From: Plakobranchus ocellatus | Lineage: Eukaryota; Mollusca; Gastropoda; Plakobranchidae | NCBI GenBank assembly: GCA_019648995.1 | Contig: BLXT01003994.1 | Coordinates: 365,623 to 387,396 of the forward strand | Length of the DNA: 21,774 bases | Direction of reading: 5' to 3' | In this document: positions 13,601 to 21,774 of the stretch, one piece after another | How positions within the stretch are numbered: the first letter of the stretch is position 1 | Layout: each line of letters starts with the position of its first letter | Made by a program: the position numbers and the translations under genes | The notes under the pieces: generated by a model | Database searches by the model: none | What the model saw: only the letters and a program-made list of their open reading frames with translations | Told to the model about the DNA's origin: nothing

Positions 13601-15944
13601 CAGACATGAAAACATTCTCAACTAACATAGTCTAAGTGAGAGATATACTAGCCCATGTTTTCATCAGTCGATTTTAAAAAAAGCATTGATTTACTTACAG
13701 AGACCTATCGCATAAAAAACACACAATGTGAAATTTGTTACATAGGACTCATTTGGGTTGTTTCAGAATCTATATCAGACACAAGCAAATGTGTGACTGC
13801 ACAGGAAAACCCTTCACATGGGTCTAGATAAAAAAAATTGAGATAGACACAGTTTTGTATTCTCCAAACATTTCTGAGTATTTTGCTTTTTATTTGAAAG
13901 CTCTATCTTATTTAGTTTAAAAGTTATAGTGTTTTAAAGTCACCCGCTTCAGGAAACATTGATTGTTTGCTTAACCGATCATTGGATTGCTGCGTATTTT
14001 GAGTCAACAGATGTATAAGGTTGTTTCAATAAAACAGCTGGGTGCTCAACCAGATAATTTGTATTCATGCGCACTAGTTAGAATCAAACAGCCAAGAAAC
14101 TGCCGTTTAGTTTGGTGTATAATACATTGTAAGTTTGCTGTAACGTAGATCTAGCAATGGTGATACCAATCGGGCATCAAGTTTTGGAAATAAGCCTGCG
14201 GTTTTTTTTACTTTCATTACCACAAATCTGATCAAAATACCTTACAAAAAGACAGAATTAAATAGGTTACAGGTTATACTATAGAAATTGATAAAATTTG
14301 GTGGAGTTTGAAGATGAATAAATGGAGATTTTGATGAAACCAAAATCTCAGTTTTGGCCATGAACGAGGTAATCGACTTTAAATGGCTCTAGATCAAAAC
14401 AAGCCTGGGCGACATCCGATGGGTTTTCCTATGTGGCCACACAAATAGTGTGCATTTTTGTTTTATCAACTTACTGTCATAGCTTTTGGAAAGCAAGGGT
14501 ACTTTACGTGGTGGTGAAAGCTCATCTCTGCTCACACGCCTACAGTAAAAGAAAATTTATCACCCTTTAGTAAAAGATTCTCAATTTAAAAAAACAAACA
14601 AACAAAAAAAAAACAGCATGACATTAACCCTATCCGTACGAGGTGTTTTATTGTCATATATCCGTACATCGGGGGTAACCGTGTGCCCCCACAATTTAAT
14701 ATCAGTATGGTCTTATCCATACGTGTGGGGTAACTGCGTTCCTCCAACTGTATCTAGTAAACAAATTGCTATATACCTATCCGTACGTCAGGGGTAACAT
14801 AGTCGACCCATACTTTACATAGTACAAAATAATGGAGGGTTTCAGAAATGATCTCAGATCAGTTCAATATTGATTTTCTATCAATCATTATTATGTAAGC
14901 ATATGTCAAATTGAATTTTTGAGGAATACTGAGAAGCTGAAAGAAAAATTCCCTTTTTAAGTATTTTAAAAAAATTATTCACAAGCCTTAGGGTTAACAA
15001 AATTACACCATACGTACAGATAGAGTTAAACCTAACACTTTTTTTAGTTTAACTATGGATTTTCCCCATGTAAAAACACATTGAAAACAACAGTCCATGA
15101 TCAATCTTTAGCTCAATATATGAATAAGTTCTCCTCTCCTGTGCTTTGCAACACCTCTTTTTTCCCTGTAAGCTCTTCCATGAAGTCCAACTCAAAAAAA
15201 CCCATTCAGATAATGGTTGAAAGATTTGTTTTTTATTTGAACTTGATCTGTTGATAATAATTTCAGAAATTAAAAATTATTCATTTCTAAGTTTTCCACT
15301 GCACAACGGAGAGCAAGACATACATAGATTTTCAGGTCTAGACTGATAAACTTTATAGATGGGCTGGTGTTTTTAAAGTACACCAGTTCAATCTCCATTA
15401 TTCATCTTAGATACTGCCTCAAATTATGTCCTTTCAAAGACAAGTTTCAGCCTCGACATTATCAAAAATAAAAAAAGCAATCAATTTTTTATTGCTTTTC
15501 CCTTCACTTTGTTCTTTTCAGTTTTATTTTTCCTGAATCAAGCTTGTAGATTAGATGAAACAAACACCTGTACATATTAGTAGACTTACAATAAACTTGG
15601 AGGCCTTGTGTCTGGCTACTACATTGGCCCACTGAATTGCTACTCTTATGTTAGGTAGATAATACAGCTGCAGCAAGCTCTCTTAGGAAAAATATTTTCA
15701 TAAGAGGAAACATCAAAACAGTAAATCAAACTGAACTAAACTTTGCACTTGTAAATCACACCTGGGTGGGCCTCCTCTGGAATATCCATCTCCTCTGCCT
15801 CTACCTCGGAAACCTCCTCTATCTCCACGGTCAGAGTATCCTCCTCTGAAACCTCCTCTTGGAGGGCCACCTCGGCCCCTGGAGCCTCGAAAGCCTCCAC
15901 GCCCTCTTCCTCGAAAATCTGATAATGACATCTGGTTGTTCGAT
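7453..15944 (-). CDS. RBMX: hnRNP G / RBMX-like RNA-binding protein, C-terminal part (9 exons, 5'-incomplete)
   Basis: Nine minus-strand exons, in transcript order: 15944-15762, 14539-14475, 13360-13264, 12574-12488, 12166-11966, 10926-10840, 9677-9592, 8920-8870 and 7631-7453. All have AG acceptors and GT donors, and phases fit at every junction (1036 nt, 344 residues plus TAA). Residues 1-61 form an RGG/RG block. Residues about 62-265 are Ser/Arg/Asp/Tyr-rich with repeated SRD, RDY, PPR and SSREY motifs. Residues about 270-344 form a second RGG block ending in a basic KRPR motif and DDGYSRR. In the known family, hnRNP G proteins bind nascent RNA in the nucleus and influence splice-site choice through an N-terminal RRM and a low-complexity tail. 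The RRM is not in this window, so the family call rests on tail composition and order. Another RGG/SR-type protein is possible. The gene symbol is tentative; the gene structure is well supported. Confidence 0.62.
7632..8869 (-). other. Intron H/terminal exon
   Basis: 1238-base GT-AG intron (donor GTGAGTTAC, acceptor GGAATGCAG). It has no further exon that I can support. The plus-strand open stretch near 8460-8693 has no recognisable protein features. Confidence 0.75.
8870..8920 (-). CDS. RBMX-like exon H: start of second RGG block
   Basis: The acceptor is TTCTTTCTAG and the donor is AATG|GTGAGT. It is the shortest exon (51 nt), phase 1 at both ends, and so skippable in frame. It encodes RGGPRGGPRGRDFFAN between two shared Gly codons. 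The FFAN core interrupts the arginine-glycine repeats. Confidence 0.8.
9592..9677 (-). CDS. RBMX-like exon G
   Basis: The acceptor is AAACTTTGCAG and the donor is AGAG|GTTAGT. The 86-nt exon runs from phase 2 to phase 1. It encodes REYSSRSFSSRMSGDRPPRD followed by YPPSREYR. PPRDYPPSREYR is the clearest local match to the SRDY/PSR repeats of RBMX-type tails. It joins in frame to the glycine of the second RGG block. Confidence 0.8.
9990..10011 (+). repeat. Poly-A run of 22
   Basis: The longest homopolymer in the window, in the intron between exons F and G. It is a poly-T on the gene strand. No retroposon body or target duplication is evident around it. Confidence 0.9.
10840..10926 (-). CDS. 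RBMX-like exon F
   Basis: The acceptor is TTGCTGTTTGTCAG and the donor is AGCAG|GTAAAA. It is 87 nt, phase 2 at both ends, the same size and phase as exon D. It encodes YDSDLSPPHRSSYSDRRILD followed by DSSYREDSR. LSPP and SSYSDR continue the phospho-site-like Ser/Arg pattern. The identical size of exons D and F may reflect old module duplication, though the residues are no longer obviously alike. Confidence 0.8.
11966..12166 (-). CDS. RBMX-like exon E: long SRDY-rich exon
   Basis: The acceptor is AATTCTTTACAG and the donor is GACAG|GTGAGT. This is the longest exon seen (201 nt, phase 2 at both ends). It encodes SFRDSYSERKDSFRSSGRDY, PPPRSSEYRGERLPRDYG, SSRDYHPSREFREPLG and PRDDFRDLPPRDR. The repeating RDY, SSRDY and PSRE motifs are the strongest resemblance to hnRNP G tails. 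Other frames across this interval also stay open by chance; only this one joins the flanking exons in phase. Confidence 0.82.
12488..12574 (-). CDS. RBMX-like exon D: SRD/RGD tail module
   Basis: The donor is TCCGG|GTGAGT. The acceptor shown follows AATAAG, with a second AG six bases upstream (exon start 12580). The shorter form is 87 nt, phase 2 at both ends, and reads SSRDRSYAPRGGSSRYPSAR then GDYSPLRDSG. The longer form inserts two residues (Arg-Ile). The polypyrimidine tract is poor, so which AG is used cannot be settled from sequence alone. Confidence 0.75.
13264..13360 (-). CDS. RBMX-like exon C: Asp/Tyr/Arg-rich
   Basis: The acceptor is CATATGCAG and the donor is GACAG|GTAAGG. The 97-nt exon runs from phase 1 to phase 2. 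It encodes RRSDHHYDDDYHDRGAPPRS and then RNSFSSPMPRD. The acidic-aromatic run HHYDDDYHDR is the most charged patch in the tail. It joins in frame to either of two possible acceptors of the next exon (12574 or 12580). Confidence 0.8.
14475..14539 (-). CDS. RBMX-like exon B
   Basis: The acceptor is TTTTACTGTAG and the donor is GACA|GTAAGT, a near-perfect consensus. This 65-nt exon runs from phase 2 to phase 1 and encodes RVSRDELSPPRKVPLLSKSY followed by D and the first base of the next Ser codon. It links the first RGG block to the SRD/RDY region. SPPRK is a proline-directed Ser next to basic residues, a typical phosphorylation context (inference). Confidence 0.78.
14624..15029. mobile_element. 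TTAA-flanked piggyBac-like MITE in an intron
   Basis: The element is bounded by TTAA at 14624-14627 and 15026-15029. Just inside are imperfect terminal inverted repeats: CCCTATCCGTACG on the left and CTCTATCTGTACG at the right end (read inward). TTAA target duplication with a CCC/CYC-start terminal repeat is the signature of piggyBac-superfamily elements. At about 400 bases with no open frame it would be a non-autonomous derivative. It lies in the intron between exons A and B. The left half carries degenerate subrepeats around TATCCGTACGT...GGGGTAAC at 14659, 14714 and 14778. Confidence 0.65.
14631..14805. repeat. Degenerate subrepeats inside the MITE
   Basis: The motif TATCC(G/A)TAC recurs at 14631, 14659, 14714 and 14778. 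The last three are followed by GGGGTAAC and then a C-rich run. Spacing is irregular (28, 55 and 64 bases), so this is not a clean tandem array. The first copy is part of the left terminal repeat. Confidence 0.6.
15762..15944 (-). CDS. RBMX-like exon A: first RGG-box block
   Basis: The acceptor is TTGATCTTCAG before 15944 and the donor is CCCAG|GTGTGA, a weak match to consensus. The 183-nt exon is phase 2 at both ends, so it could be skipped without a frameshift. It begins SNNQMSLSDFRGRGRGGF and continues with RGSRGRGGPPRGGFRGG, YSDRGDRGGF and a closing YSRGGPPR. RGG/RG repeats of this kind bind RNA and are typical arginine-methylation targets. Reading through the donor adds RCDLQVQ and soon reaches a stop. 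The first base completes a codon begun in an upstream exon I could not find. Confidence 0.8.
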
Positions 15945-16799
15945 CTGAAGATCAAAAAGTAAAACTGAAATTTAGAATTTCAATCGAGTGTCAAGATCAC
16001 TGAACTCCAGGTTGTATGTTCATACAATCATAGGTTTTAGATCTATTGGGTCAATCCATTTCATATTATCACTATGGTCTCATGTACTTTATGGGCATGA
16101 TTTGGATCTTTGTGAATAGCCAGTCCACAAGGTGATCATAGGCTTTAAGGCCATCTGGGCATGAATGAACTAAGAAAGGCATCCTCAGATGTAGATCATT
16201 AGCTTCTGCATCCTTACCAAACTAACATCAGATTGCTGCAAGTGTTATGATCATACTCTAGACCTGAGGCGGGGGTCACTCCTTTCAAGTTATATGTAAT
16301 TTGTTGTTTGCAGGTCAGCATTACACACACATATTTTGACCATAAGCCTTGATGGCATTGACATAGATTCATAACCACAAAAATATGATATTCCATGACG
16401 TATATCAATAAAGGAAGGATTATTTGGTTCCCTTGCACATTTGGTTGCATGCAATTATATAATGATGATGGATTATTAGGTCATATCAATTATGGCAGAT
16501 TTCACGATAAGGATTGAAAAGTCAATATGATTCTATGAAGTTTTAAAATGACCTTACATGAGACCTGTTTATTATTTTTGTTTGATTTTGTGTCTGATTG
16601 TTTGTGATGTGTTGAATAAACATGAAAATCAAGAAAAATTACTTTGCTTGCGTATTTTGGTTGAAAATTAAATTTGAAGCGGTGCAAACGTAAGGATCAT
16701 GAGTTACGGGAACTCCCAGAAAATTATGGTCACATTAATCGTGGTTTTTTATAAAGAAATACAATATGTTTTGCTCTTCTAGCTGTCATTTGGTATGTG

Positions 16800-16985
16800 A
16801 GCAGTCTAGATTTTTATCTAGAATTTCAGAAACCCAATATGATGATTTATTGCTCTATTTATAGTATTAAACTGAATGTAGATTTATCAATCTAAATTCA
16901 AATGTACAGTCTAGAATAGAGGGAAATTTACAACATCAATCACTTTTTAGAATCTAGAGTATGTTCTAGATTTAGATCTAGAGTT
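16800..16985. repeat. TCTAGA / AGATCT-rich cluster
   Basis: TCTAGA-type motifs recur at about 16804, 16817, 16911, 16951, 16964 and 16975, with AGATCTAGA near 16973. Similar CTAGATC clusters occur near 640-655 and 1965-2080. The spacing is irregular. It may be a degenerate low-complexity repeat family. Confidence 0.45.
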
Positions 16986-18410
16986 TGAGATTGGATGAGC
17001 ACTTGGGTTTGGGGTTAAGATTTCAATTCATGTAGAAAAGAACAAATTATATTAGTAAAAATCATTTCATTTTTATCACTTGATTCCAGCTCATCTTGCT
17101 AAAAATAATTTCTTAAGCAAACAAATATATCAAATATATTTATATTACACTGTGATTTCGCTTTTGTTATGGATGAGAATGAGTTCAGAATGACAGATCG
17201 AGCTGTTCAGAGGCTGCTTTCAATACTCTATTTCCAATATTAAAAATAGGAGAAACATGCCATATCAGGTATCACTGCAAATATTAGAAACTTAACAAAA
17301 CAACCGAGAAAACCAGAAGTTTTAAAGTGTTGTTAAAAGGTACTTTAAAAAAATAAAAAAGTCCTCCTAAACACCATCATGATCAAGTCCCAAGCACTAA
17401 AAATAGAATCTCAATACCATTTGAAACCAGTGAGTTAAGTAGATATTTGGGCAAGACTTTGAAATTCGCATAGAAGAAAAGTTAATTTAATTTAAGAAAC
17501 CTAGACAACTAGCCAACCTGTTGTATTACTGTCTATATATTACAGTAAAACCAGTCAATAATGTGATAATAAAATAGTCTTGTGAGATTACTTCCATTTT
17601 ACTTCTATTGCTGGAGATCTGTCAACTAAGACTTGGCCACCATAATCCAAAACGCAACTAAGATGATAATTCTTTTTCTAGGATCTTGTTTTTGGGACAA
17701 TTTGTGATTGAAAATAGTAAATTTTTATAACTGTCAACAGTTTGCTAAAATTGTCTTCATTTTGTCATTATCAGTATATTGTTATGTGTGCATTGTCAGC
17801 AGTCTTTCCGACATTGGTTTTAGTGTGAGTTTATATGCAGCTAAAAGTAATCTTTCATTGGATAAGATTATTAAGAGCCCATACATTATATTCTTTAAAT
17901 GTTGAAAAAAAGAGAATCTGTGAAACAGGAGCACATCATTTTTGAAACCTTGACTGAATAAGCTTTGTGCATCCAAGGGGAAATTCCAGCGATGACATAT
18001 TTTTTCAATGATCCTAACCTAATTTGTCACATTGTTTACCCATAATGAAGCACACATGTAAACAAAGTCGAATTTCTGTTAGACTTAAGACTTATAATCC
18101 ATACAGAGTTCAGTCTTAGAATTTCATTATAGTCATATTTAACATTTCAAAGCTGCAGAAAGGCTTTTAAAGTTAGTGATTTGGCTTTTTATTTTCCTGA
18201 AGTTACAAATGGGAGAATGGATTTCAAATTTAAAGACACAAGAGCTGAAAGTAAGCACCCAAAACCTGCCTAGTGAGCTCAGATAGAAACAAAACAACCA
18301 TTCTTTTCACACAAAATCAGAAATTTACATCAGATTAACTTTTTATCAATACAGGGTTATCACAACTGTGGTCGCTGTGGTCTATATAGGCTCCTAGAGG
18401 TTATCGCAAC

Positions 18411-18452
18411 TATACTGCAATAGTACTACACCTAGTGTAGTGCTCCAGTATA
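18411..18452. repeat. Compact inverted-repeat hairpin
   Basis: AGTACTACAC (18422-18431) pairs with GTGTAGTGCT (18435-18444) across a 3-base loop, 10 pairs including one G-U. After a small internal loop, TATACTG (18411-18417) pairs with CAGTATA (18446-18452). Just upstream, GGTTATC(A/G)CAACT occurs twice, about 42 bases apart (about 18357 and 18399). It may be an internal hairpin of a small repeat or an RNA hairpin; nothing here decides. Confidence 0.55.
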
Positions 18453-19935
18453 CAATTTTACACACATGGAACAACCAGAAAAGGCTAAGTTTTGTTTTTA
18501 AGGGGATTCGCCTTTCTCAAACTACAAAGATTGGCAGTTTACGCTGTAAATTAGAAATTGAGAAGTGTGGAGCTGAATGTGTGCTATGCTGTTGAAAATC
18601 ATGGCTGGACAGGTCCCAATTCCCTACTTGTTTGAGCAACTGTATGCAGACAATACGTCACCTCAGAATTACCTTATGCCATCTCCACTTTTTGCTTAAA
18701 CGGACTTATTTACACCAAGGGCAATAACTAGTCCAATTTTATAAATCTTAGAAATATCATTGCCGAAAGAAACTCATAAATGGAGAAAAAGGCAAGTTAT
18801 AAAGTATTTTTTTGTATTGTAACAACACTGGTTTCCAAACTTTACACGCGATTTTCTCCAACTTAGGAAATGTGGAGACAGCATAAAGTAATTCTGAGGT
18901 GACAAATAGTGGCAGTGATAGTGATGAACTTGTACAAAATGCACAGTTGATACTTAGGGGCTTGTAAGGAGGCCTGAGCCTATGGTTCAAGCACCTAGAG
19001 ATCAAGATTTAAATGTAGATCTAGCAAATGGCTGGTTTCAAGCGGCATCACCTCTACACTACCAGAACCATGGAGTAACATACAAACACAAAAATAAATG
19101 TTAGAAGCCAAAAGGTTGGTTGTATAAATTTTTATTTTATGTGAATCTGTCCTCAATTTCCTTTCTATTGGTGCATGGTTTGTACTTTTTTGTTGAAAAA
19201 TAAAAAAGTTATATGAATTTTTGTATCACACCTTTTAATTTTTCAAAACTCCAAATTAATTAGTCTGTGGGGGACTTTGCAGGTGAAATTCGCCTCACTA
19301 AGAGTTGAAATTTTATCAAAAGCTCCTTTCATTCAATAGAAATTTCACTTTACTTTCACATCATGTTGGAGAAAAATGGCAAGTGTTAAAAAAGTGACCG
19401 TTTCAAAATTCACAGCGACCAAAATGTATCACCTGCAAAAAAGTGTTGTTAATGACAACGCCATACAATACTTGCTCCTGGCTCCTAGTATCATTTGCAT
19501 TAATCAATGCCGGTTAATCTAAAATATCTTTAGCCTTGATTCGACAACAAAAACTGAAAAAAAAAACTTAAATTTTAGAAAAAAAAAAAAAGGCTAAATT
19601 TAAGGGGTTTTTTTTATCAAAATGCCAACAATAAAATTAGCTGGTTCGAAAAAGCATTCAATATTCTTTTCAACATACAAAAAAAAATTGTTTATGAGAT
19701 TGACATGATGTTAATTTAACTGACGAAAGAAAACGATGACCTTGCCAATTCCCGGTTATTTTAGTCTCACCCTGAACCTGTATAATGTGTGGAAAAGCGA
19801 ATAGAGCAGACGATCCATTTGACTAGTCGATGTAGCCTTTTGCCCACCCACTCACTACTCATAATGGACACATTGATGAGCAATCCTTCACTAATAAATA
19901 AGATTATGCTTTCAAAATTATTTGTATGTTACAGC

Positions 19936-20166
19936 AAGACTAATATTGGGATAATCTGGGCATAGGCCCACCTACTTCTAGACCTACCTTCACATACTAG
20001 ATTTACCAACGAAATGAAGTGGCAATAGGCCAAATTTTTTGTAAAAATAAAATATGTATAAAATATACACAATTTTACGCCCATGACCACTTCAATTCGT
20101 TGGTAGCACATGAAGGTAGATCTAAAAGTAAAAGTCGTTGGGCCTATTCCTGGATTATCCTGACTT
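19936..20166. repeat. Foldback element 1 (about 90-base arms)
   Basis: The left arm (about 19936-20030) and right arm (about 20081-20166) are imperfect inverted copies. Shared blocks, read along the left arm, are GGGATAATCTGGGCATAGGC against GGATAATCCAGGAATAGGC, then CTACCTTCA and ACCAACGAAATGAAGTGG against ACCAACGAATTGAAGTGG. An AT-rich spacer of about 50 bases separates them. Because of the palindromy both strands have short open frames spelling near-identical peptides with EGRS...SRWAY; these are not genes. Likely a foldback/MITE-type repeat. Confidence 0.75.
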
Positions 20167-20495
20167 ACTTTGCGTCTAAATATAATGCAAATACGCTGAG
20201 AAGACAGTAGGATCTACGGTCAATGTTTACAATCAAGCTACATATTCGTGTTCATGCAATTGCGTCATAATAAAGGTGGTGACCAAGTTAATATCCCAAA
20301 AAGCCTGTGGGTTTTCCCCTTCGAGTGGCCTATTTGTACTTTCACACCCGACTACCTTCAGCTAGATCTACCGAAAATCTAAAGAAGTACAAGACCAAAT
20401 TGTTATCTAAAATGCTAATTTAACCTCTTCTTTGTTGTTGCTGAGGTTCCATTGCCTACAGAAACCTGTTTCCCCTGCTGAATGCTCATGATGGG

Positions 20496-20556
20496 AAGGC
20501 CCACCGACTTCTAGATCTACCTTCATGTACTGTCAAGGAAATGAAGAGGTCATGGG
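20496..20556 (+). repeat. Third copy of the foldback-1 arm
   Basis: Shares AAGGCCCACCGACTTCTAGA, TCTACCTTCATGTACT, AAATGAAGAGG and TCATGGG with the arms at 19936-20030 and 20081-20166, in the orientation of the left arm. No full inverted partner is evident nearby; a weak partial match (CTAGATCTACC) lies near 20366. It is probably a solo arm or a rearranged copy. Confidence 0.65.
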
Positions 20557-20683
20557 TGTGTGTATATTTTGAGTGAAAGTAGCACTATTTATAATATATG
20601 ATTTTGAAGCGACTATTTTCCCGAACGCAATGGTATTTGAAGGACCTGTGCTTCTTATGAATTTGTATGCGTATGAGTATGCC

Positions 20684-20900
20684 GATGTTACTGAACTCTC
20701 TCTCTCTCTCTCTCTCCTTCTGTATAAAAATGAAGCCTTCGGGAAAATAGGTCGGACTCTATTTATCTGTTCAAGGGAAAATAAGGTCAGCCAAATAACT
20801 TGGGTTGACATTTTCGCGAACATTCGGATAAATAGAGTTCGACCTAAATTTCCTGAATGCCTTATTTTTATAAAGAAAACTAGAGAGAGTTCGGTACTAC
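20684..20900. repeat. Foldback element 2: near-perfect long palindrome
   Basis: The left arm is 20684-20792 and the right arm 20803-20900, with a loop of about 10 bases. Paired blocks from outside in: GTTACTGAACTCTCTC with its inverse near 20886-20898; TATAAAAATGAAGCCTTCGG with the inverse near 20850-20873; GGTCGGACTCTATTTATC with the inverse near 20826-20844; and TGTTCAAGGGAAAAT with the inverse near 20809-20823. The left arm has an expanded (TC)n tract (20696-20717) absent from the right. Long open frames on both strands (plus 20573-20965, minus 20533-20919) are by-products; both spell GRTLFI and NRVRP peptides. Confidence 0.75.
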
Positions 20901-21774
20901 TGACTTTAATTGGACCCAATATTACCTATATTTCAATCTACTTGATTACTTTTTCTACAAAATAGTTTTAGTTTCATAATATCAAGGCTCTAATTCTATT
21001 TGCCAAGATAGGAAAAATACAATCATAAGCTAGCTATACACCTTAACCCTTTAAGGTTTATAATAATATGGCAGCCATTTTGTTTCTAGGGTTCAGCTTC
21101 CTGCCAACAAGTGATCCCTGGTTTGTTTACATTATTTTGGGTTTTGGGGAGTCTCGGGAAAAGGCCAATAAAATCATTGTTTTTGCTTCATTTCCTTTGA
21201 AATTTTCAAGGATGAATGTAAAATGGATTTACTTTGTATGTAATTTGTTGAATTAAATTTGAAAAATTATTTTGTGTATTTTTCTATTGATATATTCCAT
21301 TTTAATGTGAAGAAACAGTAGACAACATGTGTTTGAAGCTGAGTAATTGAATATTACTTAAAATCAAAAGAAACAAGAAACACAAACACATGCTTAATGA
21401 TACACACAAAAAACTGAACACATAGACATAGACATCAGAAGGAAAAAAAAAATTAACAATCTTAATAAAGTTGACAACATTTATTTTACACTCTAAAAAA
21501 ACAGCAAAAGTTGAGTGCCAAAAGCCTAGACCTATAAGCCTATTTAATAAAGTTTTAAAAACCTCAAAAAAGCAAACATAAGCTTTTAATTGTATTTTTA
21601 TAGGCACTGTATTTTCTTAGTGCACAGCCTGGTCAGTGGTGTAGTTTACAAGCACCAGCAAAATCAATTCAGTTTCCACTTCAGTTACATGGAAAAAAAT
21701 TATCAGACTCCGAGTGGGCCTCAATCAATAATTATAAAGTGAAGTCTGGTCGTTTCTGGGCTAATCATACTGAG
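20901..21774. other. Noncoding end of window
   Basis: AT-rich sequence with no supported exon. The minus-strand frame at 21302-21607 is a low-complexity hydrophobic and Cys/Leu-rich translation without recognisable features. The missing N-terminal exons of the RBMX-like gene would be expected beyond this edge. Confidence 0.45.

Larger units (their letters stand above)
15945..19935. other. Long intron or 5' flank, no exon found
   Basis: Upstream of the first visible exon of the RBMX-like gene. I looked on the minus strand for RNP1/RNP2-like coding (LF(I/V)GGL, RGFAFV) and did not find it. The sequence is AT-rich with the TCTAGA cluster and the 18411-18452 hairpin. Short open frames on both strands lack protein character. 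Confidence 0.5.

Noticed and set aside
19929-20210. Opposed short frames both containing EGRS...SRWAY
   Set aside because: They are generated by the inverted arms of foldback element 1.
20425-20452. Minus-strand ATG with MEPQQQQRRG followed by G|GTTAAAT, as a possible first exon
   Set aside because: The donor is weak, no RNA-recognition motif exon follows, and the phase does not join directly to the exon at 15944. Short open stretches like this arise by chance.
20533-20965. Overlapping 128- and 130-residue open frames on opposite strands
   Set aside because: Both are products of the long palindrome at 20684-20900; the shared peptides are mirror copies of the same inverted arms, not proteins.
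1-21774. CRISPR arrays, tRNA/rRNA genes or bacterial operons
   Set aside because: No regularly spaced direct repeats, no tRNA-like A/B box pairs that I could support, and the intron-exon structure is clearly eukaryotic.

Overview
The window looks like animal nuclear DNA. It is AT-rich, has very little coding sequence, and carries homopolymer and dinucleotide tracts, small inverted-repeat transposons, and one gene split into many short exons by GT-AG introns of 0.3-1.2 kb. Base composition, frequent TCTAGA/AGATCT motifs and the transposon content would fit a lophotrochozoan such as a gastropod. That placement is an impression, not something proven from the sequence.

The one clear gene is on the minus strand, from about 15944 down to the stop at 7453. 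Nine exons join with matching phases at every junction and give 344 codons before a TAA stop. The protein has an RGG/RG-rich block, then a long Ser/Arg/Asp/Tyr-rich region of SRD, RDY and SSREY motifs, then a second RGG block and a basic C-terminus. This is the architecture of the part of hnRNP G (RBMX-type) proteins that follows the RNA-recognition motif. No RNA-recognition motif is visible upstream, so the 5' exons lie beyond base 21774 or were missed. A polyadenylation signal sits about 130 bases after the stop, at 7317-7322.

Region by region: 1-3000 is noncoding with simple repeats. About 3060-4945 on the minus strand holds scattered coiled-coil-like reading segments broken by stops and frame changes, probably a decayed gene; a weaker trace lies near 6468-6540. 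5000-7300 is otherwise intergenic. 7317-15944 is the 3' part of the RBMX-like gene, including a TTAA-flanked piggyBac-like MITE at 14624-15029. 15945-21774 looks like a very long intron or 5' flank. It holds two large foldback repeats (19936-20166 and 20684-20900), an extra arm copy at 20496-20556, and a compact hairpin at 18411-18452.

The most interesting points are the foldback cluster, whose palindromy makes both strands spell the same short peptides; the intronic MITE with internal subrepeats; possible stop-containing cassette exons inside the RNA-binding-protein gene; and a tandem splice acceptor that would add or drop two residues. I see no evidence for a new enzymatic or defence system.
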